A stretch of DNA of 64,000 bases from Chryseobacterium hagamense (GTDB taxonomy: Bacteria; Bacteroidota; Bacteroidia; Flavobacteriales; Weeksellaceae): NCBI RefSeq assembly GCF_007991455.1, contig NZ_BJYJ01000004.1:209740-273739 (forward strand), read 5' to 3'. Below are positions 45,107 through 53,498 of this stretch, in pieces. Numbering within the stretch: position 1 is the first letter of the stretch; every line of letters starts with the position of its first letter. The translations under genes were made by a program, and so were the position numbers. The notes beneath the pieces are model-generated. The model was not told where the DNA came from, did not search any database, and saw only the letters and a list, made by a program, of their open reading frames with translations.

Positions 45107-45508
45107 ATGACTTCAAAAATCACATATATCGGCGATTTAAGATGTTCGGCAGAGCACTTACAATCCGGAACGGTTATCGAAAGCGATGCGCCGACGGATA
45201 ACCACGGGAAAGGTGAAAAGTTTTCTCCCACGGATCTCTGTGCCACTTCTTTAGCCGAATGCGCACTAACCACCATTGCGATTTTAGGGAAAGAAAAAAA
45301 CATCAATATCGATGGGGCATACTGCAATCTTCAGAAAATCATGAAAGGTGAGCCGAGGAGAATCGGTGAAATTGTCTGCAATTTTATTTTTCCGGATTCC
45401 TATTCCGATAAAGAAAAAGCTTTTATCGAGCAGACGGCCCATAATTGTCCGGTGGCGAAAAGCCTTCATCCGGAATTGGTACAGACGATGATTTTCATCT
45501 ACCGGTAA
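45107..45508 (+). CDS. OsmC-family peroxidase-like protein
   Basis: 133 residues. Two conserved cysteines, in LCATSLAECALTTIAI and AHNCPVAKSLHPEL, form the redox pair of OsmC/Ohr proteins, which reduce organic hydroperoxides. Its short form is closer to YhfA/OsmC-like than to Ohr. It may share the HMG-CoA lyase transcript; a strong terminator follows. Confidence 0.9.
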   Translation: MTSKITYIGDLRCSAEHLQSGTVIESDAPTDNHGKGEKFSPTDLCATSLAECALTTIAILGKEKNINIDGAYCNLQKIMKGEPRRIGEIVCNFIFPDSYSDKEKAFIEQTAHNCPVAKSLHPELVQTMIFIYR

Positions 45509-45627
45509 AAATTAAGACGGAGGAATTTTCTGCGGATTTCTATTGTAAAAATGAGAATGCCATCCATCGTATCATCTTCCGAATGTGGCAAAGAGCAGAA
45601 GAAAAATAGTAAATGAACCTAATAATA

Positions 45628-45651
45628 AAGGCTGCCAAACTTGGCAGCCTT
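45628..45651. terminator. Bidirectional terminator between OsmC and the DUF59 gene
   Basis: Perfect 10-bp stem AAGGCTGCCA / TGGCAGCCTT with AACT loop, A/T-rich on both sides. Confidence 0.88.
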
Positions 45652-45669
45652 ATTTATCTTTAGTACGGT

Positions 45670-45996
45670 TTAAAGCATTCCAAGCTCGAACTTGGCTTCT
45701 TCGCTCATCATGTCTTTGTGCCAGCTCGGCTCAAAAGTGAGTTCCAGATCCACGCTTTTTACATTTTCCACTTCAGCTACCTTGTCCTTTACTTCCTGAG
45801 GAAGGGTTTCTGCAACAGGGCAGTTGGGGGTCGTGAGGGTCATAATGATTTTAACGTCTGCTTCATCGGAAATCTGAACATCATAAACCAATCCCAATTC
45901 GTAAATATCCACCGGAATTTCTGGGTCATAAACGGTTTTCAGGACACCGATGATTTCCTCACCGATATCAGCAACCTGATCGTCTGTAAATTTCAT
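45670..45996 (-). CDS. DUF59/MIP18-family Fe-S assembly protein (SufT/PaaD-like)
   Basis: 108 residues. The family core VYDPEIPVDIYELGLVYDVQI and the conserved Cys in MTLTTPNCPVAETLP are present, with a short C-terminal extension. Proteins of this kind help mature Fe-S enzymes and are often placed with SUF genes. It is last in a three-gene operon after the exonuclease, starting 3 nt from its stop. Confidence 0.92.
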   Translation of the reverse strand: MKFTDDQVADIGEEIIGVLKTVYDPEIPVDIYELGLVYDVQISDEADVKIIMTLTTPNCPVAETLPQEVKDKVAEVENVKSVDLELTFEPSWHKDMMSEEAKFELGML

Positions 45997-45999
45997 TTT

Positions 46000-46704
46000 T
46001 TAATCTAAATTGATGTACCTTTTCAACAAATCTTCCTGACGCATGCGCCGGAAAACATTTGCCAAAGTTAATACATCTTTTTCACAATAGTCCACAATTC
46101 TTTGCAAGTCTTTCTCTATGTAGTAAATTGATGAAACCATTGAGCCGTCGATGTCGTCCTTCGGGGTCGGAATTCCAAAAACATGGGCCAGCAGTTCCAG
46201 GGAGACAAAACTTTTATAATCCCCGAACTTCCAGAGTTCCATGGTATCGATGTGCTGGATTTCCCAGGGCTTTTTCCCGAACATCTGAAATGGGGTTGGC
46301 GGCATCATCCCGTTGATCAGGTATCTTCTGGCGATCCACGGAAAATCGAATTCCTTCCCGTTGTGTGCACAGAGGATCACTTCGCGGAGCCTCTGGCTGT
46401 TGAAGATTTCGCCGAATTCCAGCAACAGCTTCTTTTCGTCGTCTCCGGCAAAGCTTTTGATCTTCAGGGTGTCGTTTTTTTCCAGCATGCCGATGGTGAT
46501 GCAGATAATTTTACCGAATTCCGCCATAATTCCGGCTCTTTCTTCATAGAATTCTCCTGCTGTTACTTCGTCTTTTCTTTGAAAGCGGGTCTTCTTATCC
46601 CACAGCATCTTTTCCGCCTCAGACAGTTCTTCCCATAAGCCAAAGCCGGGAATGGTTTCAATATCAAGGAATAAGACTTTTTCTAAAGGAATTTTATGTA
46701 TCAT
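46000..46704 (-). CDS. Predicted 3'-5' exonuclease (DEDDy, PolB-like)
   Basis: 234 residues. RNase-H-fold nuclease motifs are LFLDIETIPGF (DxE), CAHNGKEFDFPWIARRYL (N-G-x-x-F-D) and VDYCEKDVLTLANVFRR (YxxxD), matching the stand-alone 'PolB-like exonuclease' group. Substrate unknown. It is the middle gene of an operon, 12 nt after the csaA-like gene and 3 nt before the DUF59 gene. Confidence 0.9.
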   Translation of the reverse strand: MIHKIPLEKVLFLDIETIPGFGLWEELSEAEKMLWDKKTRFQRKDEVTAGEFYEERAGIMAEFGKIICITIGMLEKNDTLKIKSFAGDDEKKLLLEFGEIFNSQRLREVILCAHNGKEFDFPWIARRYLINGMMPPTPFQMFGKKPWEIQHIDTMELWKFGDYKSFVSLELLAHVFGIPTPKDDIDGSMVSSIYYIEKDLQRIVDYCEKDVLTLANVFRRMRQEDLLKRYINLD

Positions 46705-46716
46705 TTTGTGTTGTGT

Positions 46717-47064
46717 TTAGCCGACCTGCATTCCGTCTTCTGTAGGTAAGGATGTTGTTAAAAGCGTAACGTCTTTCTTGTCCTCGCCGTACACTCCGAG
46801 CACCAGGCATTCGCTGAAAAAATTCGCAATCTGCTTTTTTGGAAAATTCACGACCGCAAGCACCTGCTGCCCGATCAGTTCTTCTTTCTGGTAGAGTGAG
46901 GTGATCTGTGCAGAAGACTTTCTAATGCCCAGCGACCCAAAGTCTATTTCCAGCTGGTAAGACGGATTTCTTGCTTTCTCAAAGTCGCTGGCGGAAATAA
47001 TCGTTCCGCAGCGGATATCTATTTTTTCAAAATCGTTCCAGGTAATTTCCGGTTTTATGTTCAT
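46717..47064 (-). CDS. csaA: CsaA/YgjH-like tRNA-binding protein
   Basis: 115 residues, the EMAP-II-type OB fold also found in MetRS C-termini. Motifs are FEKIDIRCGTIISASDFEKARNPSYQLEIDFG, SSAQITSLY and GQQVLAVVNFPKKQIANFFSECLVLG. It binds tRNA elbow regions, and a chaperone-like role has been described. It is first in the three-gene operon running to 45670. Confidence 0.94.
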   Translation of the reverse strand: MNIKPEITWNDFEKIDIRCGTIISASDFEKARNPSYQLEIDFGSLGIRKSSAQITSLYQKEELIGQQVLAVVNFPKKQIANFFSECLVLGVYGEDKKDVTLLTTSLPTEDGMQVG

Positions 47065-47242
47065 CTTAACAGGTGGTTTGGTATTTGGTTTTCAGATCTG
47101 ATTTAAATGAGGCTTTATGCCATCCGTCATTAAAAGGTGCGGCCTGCCAGATTCATCAGGAATATGCCTTTAACAAATGTATTAAAAATCTGGAAAAGCT
47201 GTTACTATCCTGAAACCGCCTGTGATTTATTCTTTATCAATT

Positions 47243-48172
47243 CTATTTTTTAATCCACCACTGGCTGTCTTTCCGGTCGGAACGTTTTACACCGTTGTTC
47301 AATGTATAGGCAAAGCCTACTCCAAGTGTCTGTTTGAGCTGGGTCTTCTGGATCTGGTTGTGGTCATACATTAAATCCACCGTAATGTTGGAGGAAATGA
47401 ATTTATTAACTTTCAGATTAAGAACCATTCCATAGGCCAGGACCAGCCTTTCCGGATGATCCAGATAATTGGAGAAAACAGAGGCGGTATTGGTCACATT
47501 GATGTTTTCCATCAGTTTTACTTTATAATAAGCGGTTCCCAGGAAACCGTACTGAAGAATAGAAGAATCTCCATCGGCTTTTAAGCCATAAGTACCTGCC
47601 AGCTGCAGGTCTTTGTCCAGAACAAAAGCCCATCGGGCATTGCTGGGGCGAAGCGTTACATTGATGTTGTCATTCGGACGGTAGGTGATCCCCATCCCGA
47701 CGTTAAGATAGCCGGGCGCCATAAAGTTGGATATCTTTTTTGCATCGGGATTATTGCCGTCTTCATATCCGGCAGAAAACTGGGAAATCAATCCGGCACC
47801 TACCGAAAGGTACCAGCCTTTGGAAAATTTCCTGCCGTAGTTGGTGGAAACGTTAATTACATCCTGGGTTTTCCGGACGCCGACTCCTTTCGTATCATTC
47901 TGTCCGTAATTCAGGAGGATGATATTTTCCCAGAGGTCTTTGTCTTTTTCATAGGTAAGGTTATAATCCAGTGCGGCAAGCCATCCTACATTGTTGGCAC
48001 CTCCGCCCACCCAGTTGGAGAATGCTGCCTGATTGATCATGACGGATTGTTTTCCGACCACCGACCAGTGCTTTACGGTATCTTTCACAACAGCTGCTGT
48101 ATCAATAATTACGACCTGTGCACCGGCAAAAATACCGAGACCTAATGAGAGCATCAATAAAAACTTCTTCAT
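47243..48172 (-). CDS. DUF3078 outer-membrane protein
   Basis: 309 residues. Signal peptide MKKFLLMLSLGLGIFAGAQ, then the DUF3078 opening KHWSVVGKQSVMINQAAFSNWVGGGANNVGWLAALDYNLTYEKDKDLWENIILLNYGQN. The alternating strands and the C-terminal QTLGVGFAYTLN indicate a beta-barrel. The role is unknown, but the family is very common in Bacteroidota. It has a -7 element at 48205-48212. Confidence 0.9.
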   Translation of the reverse strand: MKKFLLMLSLGLGIFAGAQVVIIDTAAVVKDTVKHWSVVGKQSVMINQAAFSNWVGGGANNVGWLAALDYNLTYEKDKDLWENIILLNYGQNDTKGVGVRKTQDVINVSTNYGRKFSKGWYLSVGAGLISQFSAGYEDGNNPDAKKISNFMAPGYLNVGMGITYRPNDNINVTLRPSNARWAFVLDKDLQLAGTYGLKADGDSSILQYGFLGTAYYKVKLMENINVTNTASVFSNYLDHPERLVLAYGMVLNLKVNKFISSNITVDLMYDHNQIQKTQLKQTLGVGFAYTLNNGVKRSDRKDSQWWIKK

Positions 48173-48204
48173 GACTTCACAATTTTATTTTAAAAAATGA
48201 TGTA

Positions 48205-48212
48205 CAAAAATA
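48205..48212 (-). promoter_or_regulatory. -7 element of the DUF3078 gene
   Basis: On the minus strand TATTTTTG fits TAnnTTTG, 33 nt before the start codon at 48172. The -33 site is not clear. Confidence 0.35.
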
Positions 48213-48441
48213 TTAAATATAAATTTGACCGTCCGTGAATTAAGCAATTGCCGGCAGACCGGTTCTGTATTTTAATGTTTTTTTAAGGTGGCTTACTGCT
48301 GTAAATGGCAGGATAAAAGGCTGGATTTCCGGAAAGTGGGCGAAATGCTTACTTTTTGGCTGAAATATATCTGCTGCGGGATCATTCGTCGACAAATTTT
48401 CCGAAATTTATCATTGGCTTTTCATTTGACATAGAACCTGT

Positions 48442-49212
48442 ATGTTTAAAAACAATGTAATTTCCAAAAGGGCTGTTATCAACCCGTTGCTGATGCTTTC
48501 GGCCATGTGGCTGGGCTATTTCTTACAGTTGCACGGCTTTTTTGCAAGTTGCTTCGGAGCGATTATTCCTTTATTGCCGGAGGGCCTTTTGGGAATTATT
48601 ACGTCTCCGCTTCTACACGGAAGCCTGGACCACATCATCGGCAATTCGATTCCTATGGTGGTGCTGATGTTCCTGCTGTACGAATTTTATCCGCTGGTCG
48701 CCAATAAAGTTTTTGTTATCGGCTGGCTGGCGACGGGGCTTCTGGTATGGCTCCTTCCGCCGATCGATATTATGACGGGTGATTATCTTTATACGTGTAC
48801 CATCGGAGCAAGCGGGGTAGTCTATGTGCTGGCCTTTTTTCTTTTTTTCAGCGGGGTTTTTAAATGGAATGTAAAACTGCTGACGATTTCCCTACTGGTG
48901 GTGCTGTATTATGGAAGCCTCATTTGGGGCATGCTGCCTGAGGAACTGTTCTCCAACCTTCAGGAACCAAGCAGGATTTCCTGGCAGGCACACCTTGCCG
49001 GGGCCATTGTAGGGATGATCCTTGCCTTTATGTTCAAGAAGGTAGGGGAGAGGAAAAGAAAATACATCTGGGAATTTCCAAACTATTACAGTGAAAAAGA
49101 CGATAAGCTATGGCAGGAATACAAGGAAAACCATCCTGAAGACTTTCTGGAGCTGCCTTATAAAAAGAAAGACGACATCTGGGACCGGCTGGATGAGCTG
49201 AGACGAAAATAA
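48442..49212 (+). CDS. Rhomboid-family intramembrane serine protease
   Basis: 256 residues with six membrane helices. The first loop has HGSLDHIIGNSIPMVVL. The catalytic Ser is in YTCTIGASGVVYVLA and the partner His in WQAHLAGAIVGMILAF, the usual GxSx / His pair. A ~60-residue basic cytosolic tail follows. It cleaves membrane-anchored substrates within the bilayer. It is monocistronic. Confidence 0.94.
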   Translation: MFKNNVISKRAVINPLLMLSAMWLGYFLQLHGFFASCFGAIIPLLPEGLLGIITSPLLHGSLDHIIGNSIPMVVLMFLLYEFYPLVANKVFVIGWLATGLLVWLLPPIDIMTGDYLYTCTIGASGVVYVLAFFLFFSGVFKWNVKLLTISLLVVLYYGSLIWGMLPEELFSNLQEPSRISWQAHLAGAIVGMILAFMFKKVGERKRKYIWEFPNYYSEKDDKLWQEYKENHPEDFLELPYKKKDDIWDRLDELRRK

Positions 49213-49449
49213 TTATTGACGTAAACCCGAAGTAGAATTCGGATGAAAAGGCGGGAAGAGAGATACCGGATGCCGGAAATTTCTTCTGTGAAAAACAGGA
49301 CCAAAGTTTCTGATGATCAAACTGTATTTTTGATCATTCTACCAAAAGTCATTCTATCTAGAATCCTGAATAAAACCGCCTTAATTATATTTTAATTAAA
49401 TAAGAGACTGTATATAAATTGAAAACAATTAAATTGGTATTATCTTAAA

Positions 49450-49493
49450 GTCCTGAAAGGACGGCTTATTACAGGATAGGATAAGATCCTATC
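49450..49493. repeat. Paired hairpins, probable dispersed palindromic repeat
   Basis: GTCC-TGAAA-GGAC (49450-49462) is followed 12 nt later by GATAGGAT-AAG-ATCCTATC (49475-49493, 8-bp perfect stem). Short linked palindromes of the GTCC-x-GGAC type resemble repetitive extragenic sequences of Bacteroidota, a recollection that cannot be tested within one window. Confidence 0.5.
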
Positions 49494-49696
49494 GGAAGTA
49501 TGAATCATTGATTTATCCTACGAAGAATCTTTTGAATTTATTAAATATTTGATTGTAAGTTGAATATAGGCGAATTCAAGTTAATTTTAATAGCGACTGC
49601 ATTCTATTTAATTTAAAACAAATATTTTAAAACCAGTACTAGAATAAAATTAGAGCATATCCCTATTTAAAGCTGGACAGATTTTAAAAATTTTTC

Positions 49697-49704
49697 TACA
49701 TTTG
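49697..49704 (+). promoter_or_regulatory. -7 element of dprA
   Basis: TACATTTG fits TAnnTTTG, 15 nt before the ATG at 49720. This predicts a very short leader of about 10 nt. Confidence 0.4.
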
Positions 49705-49719
49705 TAAAAAACAGCACAA

Positions 49720-50829
49720 ATGTATTCTGAAGAGCACCTTTATTCCATTGCGTTGCGCGAATCCAGCCTGATCGGCGATATCAATTTCCATAAGCTTGTG
49801 CGTACTTTCGGGAGTGCAAAGGCGGCATGGGAAAATGCGAGGAAAGAATACAGAAAACTTGACGGATTCGGCAAAAAAATGATTTCCGATATTGAAAATC
49901 CCGAGCACCTGAAATTTGCAGAACGGGAGCTGAAATTCTGCGAAACCCATCAGATCAGAATCAATGTAAGGCATCTCGACGGCCTTCCTGCTTTACTGAA
50001 GGAGTGTGATGATGCGCCGGCGATTTTATATCAAAAAGGAGACCTGGATCACTTCCTACAGAAAATAAGCATCGTCGGAACCCGGAATATCACCGCTTAC
50101 GGAAAACAGTTCATCCACGATTTTTTTGAAGAAACGAAATCCTGCCCCTTTATATCGGTAAGCGGTCTGGCCTTGGGGGTGGATAAGGAAGTACATGAGC
50201 AGTCTCTTCATCATCATATCCCCACTGTAGGGGTTTTGGCCCATGGATTTCATACGCTCTATCCCTCTAAAAATAAAAAGCTTGCTGAAAAAATCCTGGA
50301 AGAAGGCGGTTCATTACTGACGGAGTTCAATTCATCCAGAAAGCCGGACCGCGAAAATTTCATCCAGCGGAACCGGATCGTGGCAGGAATTTCCCCGGCA
50401 ACCATCGTGGTGGAAACGGCATTTGGCGGAGGTTCCGTCAGTACGGCTACTTATGCCAATGTGTACAACCGCGAAGTCTATGCCCTGCCCGGGAAAATTA
50501 CCGATAAACAGAGCCAGGGATGCAATCATCTTATTTTTCAGCATAAGGCTTCGGCCATTTCTACCGTAAAAGACCTTGTGAATGAGCTTGGACTGAACAG
50601 GCCCAAGACAAAAACGGAAGAACTTTTTCCATACAGTGAAATTACCATTCAATTTACCGGAAATCAAAAAGCCGTCTTTGATGCCATTTTCGAAAATCCC
50701 CATATTACCTTGGATGACCTCGCGGATAAAATCAACCTTTCTTCGCATAAGATTTTGCCGGTAATTCTGGAATTGGAACTTTTGGGGAAAGTAAAATCGT
50801 TTTCAGGGAGACAATTTCTGGCAATCTGA
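49720..50829 (+). CDS. dprA: DNA-processing protein DprA
   Basis: 369 residues. Loads RecA on incoming single-stranded DNA during natural transformation. An N-terminal helical domain (1-75) is followed by the Rossmann core with ISIVGTRNITAYGKQF, ISVSGLALGVDKEVHEQ, GSLLTEFNSS, ENFIQRNRIVAGISPATIVVE and GSVSTATYANVYNREVYALPG. A winged-helix C-terminus follows (about 300-369; ITLDDLADKINLSSHKI..). Length and motifs are complete. Confidence 0.96.
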   Translation: MYSEEHLYSIALRESSLIGDINFHKLVRTFGSAKAAWENARKEYRKLDGFGKKMISDIENPEHLKFAERELKFCETHQIRINVRHLDGLPALLKECDDAPAILYQKGDLDHFLQKISIVGTRNITAYGKQFIHDFFEETKSCPFISVSGLALGVDKEVHEQSLHHHIPTVGVLAHGFHTLYPSKNKKLAEKILEEGGSLLTEFNSSRKPDRENFIQRNRIVAGISPATIVVETAFGGGSVSTATYANVYNREVYALPGKITDKQSQGCNHLIFQHKASAISTVKDLVNELGLNRPKTKTEELFPYSEITIQFTGNQKAVFDAIFENPHITLDDLADKINLSSHKILPVILELELLGKVKSFSGRQFLAI

Positions 50830-50963
50830 TATTTAATGATTTCTTAATATTGCATCAGATCACACCTAACATTTAATTTTTAATAATAATTGTATTGATG
50901 TTATTGATTTAATAATATTTCGGGACATTATTATTCAATTTTTAACAATGTTTAAATAAGGTA

Positions 50964-50993
50964 TTGCGAATTTTGAAAAAAAAATTAAATTTG
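50964..50993 (+). promoter_or_regulatory. Promoter of gdhA
   Basis: TTG at 50964-50966, 19 nt, then TAAATTTG at 50986-50993. The expected start is near 51000, 20 nt before the ATG. The upstream 120 bp is strongly AT-rich. Confidence 0.55.
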
Positions 50994-51019
50994 TTGACAA
51001 TAATATTCAACCCAACTAT

Positions 51020-52378
51020 ATGGAACAATATAATATTGACCAGAAAATTCAAGAATTTATAGCTAAAATTGAGGCGAAAAATCCTAACGAGCCGGAATTT
51101 TTACAGGCGGTAAAAGAAGTTGCCGTTACGGTAATCCCGTTCATCATGACGAAGAAGGAATACACGGGCATGAAGCTTCTGGAAAGAATGGCGGAAGCTG
51201 AAAGAATTATCATCTTCAGAGTTCCATGGGTTGACGATAAAGGAGAAATCCAGGTAAACAGGGGATTCAGAATCCAGATGAACTCTGCAATCGGTCCATA
51301 CAAGGGGGGAATCCGTTTCCATCCTACGGTAAACCTTTCCGTTCTTAAATTCCTGGCTTTCGAGCAGGTGTTTAAAAACTCGCTTACCACACTTCCGATG
51401 GGCGGAGGAAAAGGAGGTTCCGATTTTGATCCGCAAGGAAAATCCGATATGGAAGTGATGCGTTTCTGCCAGGCATTCATGACCGAACTTTGCAAGCACA
51501 TCGGTCCTGAGACCGACGTTCCTGCAGGAGACATCGGGGTAGGTGCCAGAGAAATCGGGTATTTATTCGGACAGTACAAGAAAATCAGAAACGAATTCAC
51601 GGGTGTTCTTACCGGAAAAGGCCTTGCTTACGGAGGATCCCTGATCCGTCCTGAAGCTACGGGGTACGGAGTGGTATACTTCGCGGAGCAGATGCTGAAA
51701 ACCATCGGGCAGACCTTCAAAGATAAAGTGGTAACGGTTTCAGGGTTCGGAAACGTAGCCTGGGGGGTGATCAAGAAAGTAAACGAATTGGGCGGAAAAG
51801 TGGTAACGCTTTCCGGGCCGGACGGATACGTTTATGATAAAGACGGAATCGACGGAGAAAAAATCGATTATCTGTTAGAGCTGAGAGCTTCAGGAAACAA
51901 CAGGGCAGAAGATTATGTGAAGAAGTATCCAGGTGCTGAATTCTTTGCCGGAAAACGTCCCTGGGAAGTGAAGTGTGATGTAGCCATCCCTTCTGCCACC
52001 CAAAACGAGCTGGATCTTGAAGACGCCAGATTATTGGTGGAAAACGGTTGTGTCTGTGTAACGGAAGCAGCCAACATGCCTTCTACGCTGGATGCCATCA
52101 ACTATTTCCTGGATAACAAAGTACTGTTCTCTCCGGGTAAAGCTTCCAATGCCGGAGGGGTAGCCACTTCAGGACTGGAAATGACGCAAAACTCCATCCG
52201 TCTGAACTGGACTTCCGAAGAAGTGGACGCCAGACTGAAAGAAATCATGATCGGAATCCACAAAGCCTGCCGAGACTACGGAAAAGAGGAAGACGGCTAT
52301 GTAAATTATGTTAAAGGCGCCAACATCGCCGGCTTCGTAAAAGTAGCAGAAGCCATGCTTGCTCAGGGAGTGGTATAA
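51020..52378 (+). CDS. gdhA: NADP-type glutamate dehydrogenase
   Basis: 452 residues, the hexameric short form. Catalytic region is IGPYKGGIRFHPTVNLSVLKFLAFEQVFKN and LPMGGGKGGSDFDPQGKSD, with VPAGDIGVGAREIGYLFGQYKK. The Rossmann part has VTVSGFGNVAWGVIKKVNELGGKVVTLSGPDG. It assimilates ammonium into glutamate from 2-oxoglutarate. The length and first motifs match the E. coli-type anabolic enzyme. It has its own promoter and terminator. Confidence 0.96.
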   Translation: MEQYNIDQKIQEFIAKIEAKNPNEPEFLQAVKEVAVTVIPFIMTKKEYTGMKLLERMAEAERIIIFRVPWVDDKGEIQVNRGFRIQMNSAIGPYKGGIRFHPTVNLSVLKFLAFEQVFKNSLTTLPMGGGKGGSDFDPQGKSDMEVMRFCQAFMTELCKHIGPETDVPAGDIGVGAREIGYLFGQYKKIRNEFTGVLTGKGLAYGGSLIRPEATGYGVVYFAEQMLKTIGQTFKDKVVTVSGFGNVAWGVIKKVNELGGKVVTLSGPDGYVYDKDGIDGEKIDYLLELRASGNNRAEDYVKKYPGAEFFAGKRPWEVKCDVAIPSATQNELDLEDARLLVENGCVCVTEAANMPSTLDAINYFLDNKVLFSPGKASNAGGVATSGLEMTQNSIRLNWTSEEVDARLKEIMIGIHKACRDYGKEEDGYVNYVKGANIAGFVKVAEAMLAQGVV

Positions 52379-52383
52379 AATAT

Positions 52384-52413
52384 AAAGGTTGGGAAAATTC
52401 CCGGCCTTTTTTC
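52384..52413 (+). terminator. Terminator of gdhA
   Basis: Stem AAAGGTTGGGA / TCCCGGCCTTT with two G:T pairs, followed by TTT. It starts 6 nt after the stop codon. Confidence 0.85.
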
Positions 52414-52468
52414 ATATAACCTGTTCCCGGGGTTTATAAATGGGATAAAAGTAAAAAAGTGAAAGGAG

Positions 52469-52500
52469 AAAGCGTTGAATCAGTTCAACGCTTTTTTTTA
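52469..52500 (+). terminator. Second plus-strand terminator downstream of gdhA
   Basis: Perfect 11-bp stem AAAGCGTTGAA / TTCAACGCTTT with a TCAG loop and TTTTTTTT tail. It is stronger than the first terminator and 56 nt beyond it. The short spacer contains no gene. Confidence 0.85.
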
Positions 52501-52546
52501 TGGGCTATAATGCGAATTTAATAAGCTAAAAAACAGGACAAAAAAA

Positions 52547-52567
52547 ATCCTGAAAAAATTTCAGGAT
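52547..52567 (-). terminator. Terminator of the 91-residue secreted protein gene
   Basis: Stem ATCCTGAAA / TTTCAGGAT, 3-nt loop, followed on the minus strand by T7. Confidence 0.8.
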
Positions 52568-52579
52568 CCGGTATTTTGC

Positions 52580-52855
52580 TTATCGATTATTTTTCTTTTT
52601 CATTTTCCGATCGGTTTTCATACCGTCTTTGTTTTTCCAGCTGGCCGTGTCGGTTTTCGATTTATCCCAATCATGGTTGGTTGTTCCGTTGGTGGTATTC
52701 ATCCCGTTGGAATTGTTCATAGTCCCGGTTCCCATATTCCCATTGTTCCGGGTCGTATCACGGGTCGTGTCCATTCTTTTCTGTGGAGTGGTCTGTGCAG
52801 AGGCGGTAATGGTACCGAAAGCTACGAAAGCTGCTGCTAAAATTAAATTTTTCAT
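52580..52855 (-). CDS. Small Asn/Thr/Met-rich secreted protein, 91 aa
   Basis: Signal peptide MKNLILAAAFVAFGTITASAQ. The mature part is low-complexity, rich in Asn, Thr, Met, Gly and Asp (RDTTRNNGNMGTGTMNNSNG), ending in a Lys-rich tail (DRKMKKKNNR). No fold is expected. A similar protein lies next to it at 53038-53382, so the pair may be diverged duplicates. It carries its own terminator. Confidence 0.75.
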   Translation of the reverse strand: MKNLILAAAFVAFGTITASAQTTPQKRMDTTRDTTRNNGNMGTGTMNNSNGMNTTNGTTNHDWDKSKTDTASWKNKDGMKTDRKMKKKNNR

Positions 52856-52982
52856 AAAAGTACTGTTTAAATTTGGTGATATGAGGTTATGTGCAACTAT
52901 CGTACAAAGTGGTAGGTGTAAATTATCTTTTAACTTGATTTATAACTAATTATGATAAATTACATTTTGGGTATCATAAAAA

Positions 52983-53009
52983 AATTCCGGAATGCTGGAT
53001 TCCGGAATT
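52983..53009 (-). terminator. Terminator of the 114-residue secreted protein gene
   Basis: Perfect 11-bp stem AATTCCGGAAT / ATTCCGGAATT with a 5-nt loop, T7 following on the minus strand. Confidence 0.88.
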
Positions 53010-53037
53010 CATTTCTGATTGTTTTGAATTTAAATAT

Positions 53038-53382
53038 TTACTGCGACTTTTTCTTTCTGGTTTTCTTCTCTTCTATAATAGTTGCGGATTTGGTGGTATC
53101 TGCTGCGATGTCTGCATTAACATCGGTTGTAGCCTTGGTATTGCTCGGATTATCAGCTGCGGTAGCCTCGACATTTTCCGTGGCTCCGGTATTCCCGTTA
53201 GGAACGGCCTGCGAAGAAGTCGTACCTAAATTGGAATTGGTCCGGGAATTCTGTTGCAGTTGGCCGCCCTGCAGGTTTGTTGAATTCCGGGTCTGGTTTT
53301 GCATAGTGTTCATAGTGTTCCCTGTCTGAGCCGATAAAGTTCCGGCAATGGCCAATGCAGTGGTTAAAACTAACTTTTTCAT
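53038..53382 (-). CDS. Small Asn/Thr-rich secreted protein, 114 aa
   Basis: Signal peptide MKKLVLTTALAIAGTLSAQ, then a low-complexity Asn/Thr/Gln/Ala region (TMNTMQNQTRNSTNLQ, TGATENVEATAADNPSN) and a basic tail (EEKKTRKKKSQ). An in-frame ATG at 53424 would add 14 residues before the signal and is rejected. Same build as the gene at 52580: signal, disordered Asn/Thr body, Lys-rich end. Confidence 0.75.
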   Translation of the reverse strand: MKKLVLTTALAIAGTLSAQTGNTMNTMQNQTRNSTNLQGGQLQQNSRTNSNLGTTSSQAVPNGNTGATENVEATAADNPSNTKATTDVNADIAADTTKSATIIEEKKTRKKKSQ

Positions 53383-53498
53383 GATGTAATATTTTAAATG
53401 GTTGTTTGAATAAAACGCTTCCATTTTACGGAATATTATATCTGAAACTTTTATTTAACGGACTTTATTATTACTTAAGACCTTTTTAGAATTACAGT

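Larger units (their letters stand above)
49213..49719. other. 507-bp intergenic region with a hairpin repeat
   Basis: No gene is supported. The first part (49213-49400) has only short frames. The second part holds the hairpin pair at 49450-49493 and then AT-rich DNA up to the dprA promoter. It is unusually long for this compact stretch. Confidence 0.6.

Noticed and set aside
49231..49395. Short ATG-started frame after the rhomboid gene
   Set aside because: About 50 codons, no conserved-looking features and no upstream signals; not distinguishable from chance.
50994..50999. TTGACA resembling an E. coli -35 box before gdhA
   Set aside because: It lies only 20 nt before the ATG, downstream of a better Bacteroidota-type promoter, so it cannot position a transcript start properly.
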